Of a DNA stretch of 11,753 bases, positions 7,415 to 11,753 are shown piece by piece. This DNA is from CAYOVG01 sp964407285 (GTDB taxonomy: Bacteria > Desulfobacterota > Syntrophobacteria > Syntrophobacterales > Syntrophobacteraceae). Below the pieces are notes generated by a model. It had not been told where the DNA came from. It made no database searches and saw only the letters and a program-made list of their open reading frames with translations. A program made the translations under genes and the position numbers. The DNA lies in contig CAYOVG010000230.1 in the NCBI GenBank assembly GCA_964407285.1, forward strand, positions 1 to 11,753. Direction: 5' to 3'. Positions within the stretch are counted from its first letter, which is position 1, and the number at the start of each line of letters is the position of its first letter.

Positions 7415-7816
7415 TTATCGCCACGGTCCCCAGGGGCTCCAGGGACCCCACATGTGCCAGGTCATCGCTTCCGACTCGTCCATCCCAGCTATTTTCCTGC
7501 TCAGCCAAAGATGGCGGAAACGCAGATATGCGGATTGGTTCCCGACGAACATGCAATGGCATAGATGCGCATCGGCATAGGTCCAATAGAACTCGTCTCC
7601 GAACCGCCGGAGTACGATTTCGCGCTGAGGCATTGCTTGTATCCGGGCAAGTTCTCCGGGAGTATCGGCGAACTGCATCTCAAATCCCGCGGCGGTCAGC
7701 AATTCCTGCTTGATCATCGCGCTTCTTCTTTCCAGAGACGCACACCCGGTAAGAATCAGCATGCCCGCCACAATACCGACCGCGGCCACTATCGACCGGT
7801 CTTTTATCTTCCTCAC
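7415..7816 (-). CDS. Small outer-membrane lipoprotein of unknown function
   Basis: The GTG at 7816 is chosen because GGGAGGA lies 5 bases upstream and the product then begins with a proper signal peptide: MRKIKDRS, a hydrophobic stretch at residues 9-22, and the lipobox LTGC with Cys25. Ala at +2 favours the outer membrane. The mature part, about 109 residues, has AAGFEMQFADTPGELARIQAMP, then YWTYADAHLCHCMFVGNQSAY with Cys86-His-Cys88. The pattern of a Tyr-Ala-Asp segment, a C-x-C pair and Val-Gly resembles, from memory, an uncharacterised proteobacterial lipoprotein family; I assign no function. It ends in WGPWSPWGPW (residues 123-132), a Trp/Gly/Pro repeat. It is transcribed towards kdsB, 306 bases away. 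Confidence 0.8.
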   Translation of the reverse strand: MRKIKDRSIVAAVGIVAGMLILTGCASLERRSAMIKQELLTAAGFEMQFADTPGELARIQAMPQREIVLRRFGDEFYWTYADAHLCHCMFVGNQSAYLRFRHLWLSRKIAGMDESEAMTWHMWGPWSPWGPWR

Positions 7817-7821
7817 CGCAT

Positions 7822-7828
7822 TCCTCCC
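7822..7828 (-). promoter_or_regulatory. Ribosome binding site of the lipoprotein gene
   Basis: GGGAGGA on the minus strand lies 5 bases before the GTG at 7816. It rules for this GTG over the in-frame codon at 7915, which would place 33 charged, unrelated residues before the signal peptide. Confidence 0.75.
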
Positions 7829-8136
7829 GTTATCGCCCCGGCGCCGCTTGCCCGCGATATTGCGATATCCGTCCCGATGATCGAAGACTCCCGATCCCGG
7901 ACAACCTCCATCCAATCCCTATCCGCCGTCTATCAATCCTGATCCATTATCCATCAATCCCGCGCTCCTGCGCTGACGGTAAAGTAATCACCCATATTCG
8001 GCCGCGCCAACCATGCTGAGATGCTGAAGCCGCAGGCCCCATGGCGCCGGGCCGTAAAGCGGTCCCGCGCATCCCGTTCGCCTGGTTTCCAGCCCATGGG
8101 AGCGCTATATTGAATTTTCTCCGTATTTCCGGAAAA

Positions 8137-8150
8137 CTCCATATATGGAG
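8137..8150. promoter_or_regulatory. 14-bp palindrome upstream of the kinase gene
   Basis: CTCCATATATGGAG is a perfect palindrome, one base after another perfect one, TTTCCGGAAA (8126-8135). The pair lies 67-91 bases before the kinase start. They may be regulator binding sites; no -35/-10 pair is clear around them. Confidence 0.35.
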
Positions 8151-8216
8151 GACAAGGAAGCTCCTGGTCGGACTCACTGTAGCCGGTCAAGGTGGCCCGA
8201 GTAGCACGGCTGCGTT

Positions 8217-8897
8217 TTGCAGAAAATGGAGCAGGCAGAGGACCAGATCAAAAAATCGCTCAGAGGAAAGGAGGTGCTTCTCAAAGAAATACATCACCGG
8301 GTCAAGAACAACCTGCGGATCATCCAAAGCATGCTCAATCTCCAGATGCCTTACATCAACGATCCGCAGGCCCTGGAGCTGTTCAAGGAAAGCCGGAACC
8401 GTATCTATTCCATGGCTCTTATCCATGAGAAGCTATACCAGTCGGAGTCGTTGGCGCAGATCGACATTCGCGAATACGTTCAAAGCCTCACATCCAATCT
8501 GTTCCTCTCGTACGGAGTGAGCGATAGAGTCATAACACCAAGGATTTACGTCGAAGACGTCCCACTCGATATCGATACGCTCGTCCCCTGCGCTCTGATC
8601 ATCAATGAGCTCGTCTCGAATTCCCTGAAGCATGCCTTCCCTGCTTCCTCGACCCGCTCAGCCGCAACCGGTGAGATCCGCATCGATCTGCGCCGGGATA
8701 TCGGCAACAGACTTCGGCTTGCAGTCAGCGACGACGGAGTCGGCCTCCCGGAGGGCCTCAGCATCGAGAAGAGCAGGTCACTTGGGCTGCAACTGGTGAG
8801 CGTGCTCGTAAGGCAGCTCAAGGGCGTCGTCGCCCTCCATTCCAGGGCCCCGACCGAGTTTGTCATTTCATTCAATGCCCCCAAGCCGGGCGGTTAG
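8217..8897 (+). CDS. Histidine kinase catalytic core (HisKA_2 type), no sensor domain
   Basis: The product is a cytosolic two-component kinase core that would autophosphorylate on His and pass phosphate to a response regulator. Residues 16-45 hold the dimerisation and phospho-acceptor box, EIHHRVKNNLRIIQSMLNLQ, with His27 the likely acceptor. The ATPase domain follows: N-box IINELVSNSLKHAFP (128-142), G1 SDDGVGLPEG (171-180) and G2 SLGLQLVSVL (188-197). All core motifs are intact. The first 15 residues look like the coiled linker that usually follows a PAS domain, but an in-frame TAG at 8202 blocks extension. The start is TTG 8217 or ATG 8226; neither has a clear ribosome site. It could be a short soluble kinase, or the 3' part of a gene that lost its sensor. 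No response regulator is in the window. Confidence 0.75.
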   Translation: MQKMEQAEDQIKKSLRGKEVLLKEIHHRVKNNLRIIQSMLNLQMPYINDPQALELFKESRNRIYSMALIHEKLYQSESLAQIDIREYVQSLTSNLFLSYGVSDRVITPRIYVEDVPLDIDTLVPCALIINELVSNSLKHAFPASSTRSAATGEIRIDLRRDIGNRLRLAVSDDGVGLPEGLSIEKSRSLGLQLVSVLVRQLKGVVALHSRAPTEFVISFNAPKPGG

Positions 8898-8906
8898 TCG
8901 CCCGGC
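8885..8906. terminator. Shared hairpin between convergent kinase and diaphorase genes
   Basis: GCCGGGCG (8885-8892) and CGCCCGGC (8899-8906) pair perfectly over a six-base loop that contains the kinase stop TAG (8895-8897). It also lies 14 bases past the stop of the minus-strand Fe-S subunit gene (8921), so it can serve both converging transcripts. T-runs are weak on both sides (CTTCATT on plus, TTGGGGG on minus), so termination may be inefficient or depend on other factors. Confidence 0.6.
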
Positions 8907-8920
8907 CTTCATTGAGTTCT

Positions 8921-9619
8921 CTAGAAAAAGCTCTGTCCCATATGCCTGGAGCATTGAAATCCCTTGCCCAGTTCACACCACACACAGGTATCCTCAATGC
9001 CTTTCGTTATGGCGAGTTGGGCCTCGCAGTTCCCGCACAGTCGCTCCTCGCCCGGTTTCATGACGCCGTTGCAGGGAGCCATGGACATGGGGCAATGCAG
9101 AGTGCAGAATCCACACTGCTTGCATAGGTCGCGCACGCCCATGGCATGGTCTACGCGCCGGTCACGGCCTCGACCCACGAAGCCCAGGGAATTGGCGTTG
9201 GCCATTTCTCCGCAATACCGCACGCACCGCCCGCATAGGACACAATCATCGTTTCTGAAAGGATAGCGCACTTCCTTTACTCCACAACGCACGGCTATGT
9301 CCTGAATGGCGCGGGAATTAGGCGCCTGGGCCACGAGAAGCTCCGCGATGTTTCGCCTCAACTTGATGATTTTCTCCGAATGGGCGTGAATGACCATGCC
9401 TTCCTGCACGTTCAGAGTACAGGATGTGGTTACCTTTGCCCTTCCGTCCTTGACATGCTCCACGATGCAGAGGCGGCATGCGCCGATATCGTTGAGAAGA
9501 GGCATGTGGCAAAGATGGGGAATACAGATGCCGAATCCGATGGCGGCGTCAAGAACGCTGATTCCCTTAGGTGCGCGCACAATGGCGCCGTCAATGGTCA
9601 AGGTTACATACTGCTGCAT
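8921..9619 (-). CDS. Short NuoG/HoxU-like iron-sulfur subunit
   Basis: The 232-residue protein is an electron-relay subunit like HoxU or the N-terminal part of NuoG and of [FeFe]-hydrogenases. A plant-type [2Fe-2S] domain has Cys37, Cys48, Cys51 and Cys67. A two-[4Fe-4S] ferredoxin domain follows with CVLCGRCVRYC (Cys126, 129, 132, 136) and CKQCGFCTLHC (Cys166, 169, 172, 176). Between them the usual His-Cys cluster motif is absent: residues 93-112 read ELLVAQAPNSRAIQDIAVRC. After residue 190 there is a tail with Cys195, 198, 212, 215 and 223 in two CxxC pairs, which could bind zinc or another cluster. No catalytic domain follows. The start is firm: GAGGTG lies 5 bases before the ATG, and the upstream NuoF-like gene ends 12 bases away. 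It is the last gene of its operon. Confidence 0.9.
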   Translation of the reverse strand: MQQYVTLTIDGAIVRAPKGISVLDAAIGFGICIPHLCHMPLLNDIGACRLCIVEHVKDGRAKVTTSCTLNVQEGMVIHAHSEKIIKLRRNIAELLVAQAPNSRAIQDIAVRCGVKEVRYPFRNDDCVLCGRCVRYCGEMANANSLGFVGRGRDRRVDHAMGVRDLCKQCGFCTLHCPMSMAPCNGVMKPGEERLCGNCEAQLAITKGIEDTCVWCELGKGFQCSRHMGQSFF

Positions 9620-9631
9620 ATTTTCACCTCA

Positions 9632-11485
9632 TCAGATGACGGTTATGGCTTCAAATCGGCACTCTCCCATGCAGATGCCGCATTTCCGGCATTTCGTGGA
9701 ATCGATGACATGAGCCGCCTTGTTCGTTCCCTCGATCGCCTGATGAGGACATGCTCGCTTGCAGGTCCCGCATCCGGTGCATTTTTCCATGTCGATGCCG
9801 TAGAGGATGAGAGCCTTACACACCCCGGCAGGACATTTCTTATGGTCTATGTGCGCCGTGTATTCCTCCGGGAAAAACTTCAGAGTTGAGAGGACCGGAT
9901 TGGGAGCCGTCTTTCCAAGTCCACAAAGGGCCGTCTCTCCGATCGTCTCGGCAAGCTCCCGCAGAAGGTCGATCTGTTCGGGTCTGCCTCGACCTTCCGT
10001 AATATCATCGAGGATTTCAAGCATACGGCTGACCCCGATCCGGCAAGGCGCGCACTTTCCGCAAGACTCGTCCTGGAGAAAGTTCAGGAAGTACCTGGCT
10101 ACATCCACCATGCACGTCCCCTCGTCCATAACGACCATGCCGCCGGAGCCCATCATCGAGCCTGCCGCGTAAAGAGCGTCGAAATCTACGGGAAGGTCGA
10201 AATGACTCTCCGGGAGACAGCCGCCGGACGGTCCTCCGGTCTGCACAGCCTTGATGGCCTTGCCGTTCTTGGGGCCTCCGCCGATGTCGAAGACGATGTT
10301 TCTCAAAGTGGTTCCCATGGAGATCTCAACCAGGCCCGTATTCTTCACATGACCGGTCAGCGCGAGGATCTTCGTTCCCTTGCTGCCTTTGGTTCCAATG
10401 GAATTGAACCACCCGGACCCCTCGATCATGATGGATGGAACATTGGCCCAGGTCTCGACATTGTTCAGCACGGTGGGCTTGTTCCACAGACCCTGCTTGA
10501 CGGTATGAATATCCTTGGGGCGGGGTTCACCCACTTTACCTTCCAGAGACGCCATAAGGGCGGTGGACTCTCCGCATACGAACGCCCCGCCTCCTCGGGC
10601 TACTTCAATATCGAATGAAAATGTGGAACCCAGGATTGCCTCGCCCAGGAGGCCGTATTCTCCGGCTTGTTGCACGGCAAGCCCGGCATGCTGCACAGCC
10701 AGGGGGTATTCCTTTCGAACATAGATGTAGCCTTTGCCTGCTCCCACAGCCCAGGCCCCGATCATCATCCCTTCGATGACCATGTGAGGGTTTCCTTCCA
10801 GAACACAGCGGTCCATGTACGCTCCCGGGTCTCCCTCATCGGCGTTGCAGACGACATATTTCTCATCTCCCGGAGCTTCATAACACTCGAGCCATTTGCG
10901 GCCGGTTGGAAAACCGCCGCCGCCTCGTCCCCGAAGCCCGGAGGCGATGATTTCATCGATAACCGTTTTCGGGGGCGTCCCGGCAAGTGTTCGCGCCAGG
11001 GCCGAGTAGCCCCCGGCGGCTATGTAATCCTCTATGGCCAGCGGGTTCACCTTTCTGTTGAAGGCGAGCAACTGCCGGTTCTGGGCCTTGTAGAAAGGGA
11101 TATCCGATTCCTTTTCGATCTTCTGTCCGGAAACCGGATCTATGTACAGAAGCCGCTCGATGACCTCTCCATTGCGTACGGTTCCGGCGACGATGTCCGG
11201 AATGTCTTCCGATGACACGTGGCGGTAAAGCAGACCGGACGGCTCGAAGACCATAATGGGGCCTTGTTCGCAAAAGCCGTGGCATCCAGTTGTCCGTAAC
11301 AGGACTTCCCCGTCGAGACCTTGTGCGCTCAACTCGTTTCTCAATGCATCGATGACCGTCCGTGCCCTTGAAGCCTGGCAACCCGTGCCTCCACAGATCA
11401 CAATTACTGTTCTATAGCGCTTGTGCTCCTCGATTATGCGCCGCCGTACGGCGTCAAGCTCATCGAAGTGGTTGATTCTAGGCAT
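9632..11485 (-). CDS. NuoF/HndC/HymB-like NAD(P)H-binding flavoprotein subunit
   Basis: This 617-residue cytosolic subunit would exchange electrons between NAD(P)H, FMN and Fe-S clusters. Residues 1-115 are a thioredoxin-like [2Fe-2S] domain with Cys31, Cys36, Cys68 and Cys72. The NuoF core has the Gly-rich FMN/NADH region GLRGRGGGGFPTGRKW (183-198) and CNADEGDPGAYMDR (213-226), then the [4Fe-4S] site ESCGKCAPC (Cys475, 478, 481) plus Cys521. The C-terminus adds a two-[4Fe-4S] ferredoxin with Cys569, 572, 575, 579 and Cys599, 602, 605, 609, after CPAGVC. This order is that of HndC/HymB from [FeFe]-hydrogenases and NAD-linked formate dehydrogenases. The ATG at 11485 follows a strong GGAGGTGA and overlaps the upstream stop by 8 bases. 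Which partner it serves cannot be told from this window. Confidence 0.95.
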   Translation of the reverse strand: MPRINHFDELDAVRRRIIEEHKRYRTVIVICGGTGCQASRARTVIDALRNELSAQGLDGEVLLRTTGCHGFCEQGPIMVFEPSGLLYRHVSSEDIPDIVAGTVRNGEVIERLLYIDPVSGQKIEKESDIPFYKAQNRQLLAFNRKVNPLAIEDYIAAGGYSALARTLAGTPPKTVIDEIIASGLRGRGGGGFPTGRKWLECYEAPGDEKYVVCNADEGDPGAYMDRCVLEGNPHMVIEGMMIGAWAVGAGKGYIYVRKEYPLAVQHAGLAVQQAGEYGLLGEAILGSTFSFDIEVARGGGAFVCGESTALMASLEGKVGEPRPKDIHTVKQGLWNKPTVLNNVETWANVPSIMIEGSGWFNSIGTKGSKGTKILALTGHVKNTGLVEISMGTTLRNIVFDIGGGPKNGKAIKAVQTGGPSGGCLPESHFDLPVDFDALYAAGSMMGSGGMVVMDEGTCMVDVARYFLNFLQDESCGKCAPCRIGVSRMLEILDDITEGRGRPEQIDLLRELAETIGETALCGLGKTAPNPVLSTLKFFPEEYTAHIDHKKCPAGVCKALILYGIDMEKCTGCGTCKRACPHQAIEGTNKAAHVIDSTKCRKCGICMGECRFEAITVI

Positions 11486-11753
11486 TTTCTTCACCTCCAC
11501 CTTGCCCATTGCACATTTTGCGGATGCTTTTGCGAAGCTTGCCCGGGGTGACGTGGTGCGAGTAGGTGTTGTTTTCCACCACCACGGGTCCGAGGGCGCA
11601 GGCGCCAAGGCAGTTTACGCACTCTACCGTTACGGCTCCATCCTCCGTGGTGTCGCCAGGTTTTATCTTGAGCTGCCCCTTCACCTGGTCTATGAGCAGG
11701 CCGGCGCCTCTCACATGACACGCTGTTCCCGTGCAGATGGTTATGATGTTTCT
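11478..11753 (-). CDS. NuoE-like [2Fe-2S] subunit, 5' end cut by the window edge
   Basis: The 91 visible codons encode the C-terminal thioredoxin-like domain of a NuoE/HndA/HoxE-type protein. The frame stays open to the window edge and reads RNIITICTGTACHVRGAG, so the true start is outside. The four [2Fe-2S] ligands are present in the family pattern: the C-x4-C of CTGTAC and the C-x3-C of NCLGAC. An internal GTG at 11714 is not the start, because it falls after the first cysteine pair. The stop overlaps the start of the NuoF-like gene (ATGCCTAG), which suggests translational coupling. This subunit relays electrons next to the flavoprotein and is the first visible gene of the operon. More genes, including a catalytic subunit, may lie upstream. 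Confidence 0.93.
   Translation of the reverse strand, partial: RNIITICTGTACHVRGAGLLIDQVKGQLKIKPGDTTEDGAVTVECVNCLGACALGPVVVENNTYSHHVTPGKLRKSIRKMCNGQGGGEENA
11491..11498 (-). promoter_or_regulatory. Strong ribosome binding site of the NuoF-like gene
   Basis: GGAGGTGA lies within the end of the NuoE-like gene, 5 bases before the ATG at 11485. It sets this start over the in-frame codon at 11608, which would add 41 unrelated residues overlapping the upstream gene. Confidence 0.85.

Larger units (their letters stand above)
7817..8216. other. 400-base gene-poor spacer with palindromes and ATCC-rich tract
   Basis: This gap separates the divergent lipoprotein and kinase genes. It holds an ATCC-rich tract at 7908-7960 (seven ATCC in about 53 bases, with ATCAATCC repeated at 7932 and 7953, 21 bases apart). 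A cluster of palindromes follows: CCCATGGG (8093-8100), AGCGCT (8101-8106), TTTCCGGAAA (8126-8135) and CTCCATATATGGAG (8137-8150). Short open frames cross it on both strands, but none has a recognisable product or a good ribosome site. It may contain the promoters of both flanking genes, or the remains of a lost N-terminal part of the kinase. Confidence 0.5.

Noticed and set aside
7947..8190. Two overlapping minus-strand frames of 76-78 codons in the spacer
   Set aside because: They overlap each other in different frames, neither has a good ribosome site, and neither shows a domain, signal peptide or known motif.
11486..11608. Upstream start for the NuoF-like gene at 11608
   Set aside because: It would overlap the NuoE-like gene for 131 bases with a low-complexity, Ser/Thr/Pro-rich leader; GGAGGTGA before the ATG at 11485 marks the real start.

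Overview
The window reads as chromosome of a GC-rich, Gram-negative anaerobe. KdsB (LPS Kdo activation) and a lipobox protein with Ala at +2 imply an outer membrane. The NuoE/NuoF/short-NuoG diaphorase cluster, with its many iron-sulfur ligands, and the style of the PurF and KdsB sequences suggest a syntrophic or sulfate-reducing Desulfobacterota relative (Syntrophobacter-like). That placement is inference from protein style; no rRNA or other marker is present.

Layout, left to right. Positions 26-96 hold a perfect 28-bp inverted repeat just beyond purF. A minus-strand block then runs carA (6002-4854), carB (4846-1586) and purF (1530-106). CarA and CarB are the two carbamoyl-phosphate synthase subunits; PurF is the first committed enzyme of purine synthesis. 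The first two are 7 bases apart and purF follows after 55, so they look like one transcript of glutamine-using nucleotide genes. Upstream on the same strand is kdsB (7108-6260), whose protein carries an unusual Gly/Pro-rich insert. A promoter-like site and two stacked hairpins lie in the 306-base leader before it. Next comes a small outer-membrane lipoprotein gene of unknown function (7816-7415), whose protein ends in a WGPW-type tail.

Positions 7817-8216 form a gene-poor spacer with palindromes and an ATCC-rich stretch. It precedes the only plus-strand gene, a HisKA_2-type histidine kinase catalytic core without a sensor domain (8217-8897). This gene converges on the last block: a minus-strand electron-transfer operon of a NuoE-like subunit (cut by the window edge), a NuoF-like NADH/FMN flavoprotein with extra Fe-S domains (11485-9632), and a short NuoG/HoxU-like Fe-S protein (9619-8921). 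The kinase and this operon share a GC-rich hairpin at 8885-8906.

Working together, the last three genes would form an NAD(P)H-oxidising or -reducing module that passes electrons along Fe-S clusters to a catalytic partner (hydrogenase, formate dehydrogenase or other oxidoreductase). No partner is encoded here; it must be further upstream or elsewhere. The most unusual points are the short NuoG-like subunit, which lacks the His-Cys cluster site and has a five-cysteine tail, the possible structured RNA before kdsB, and the KdsB insert. I saw no mobile element, CRISPR array, rRNA or tRNA.
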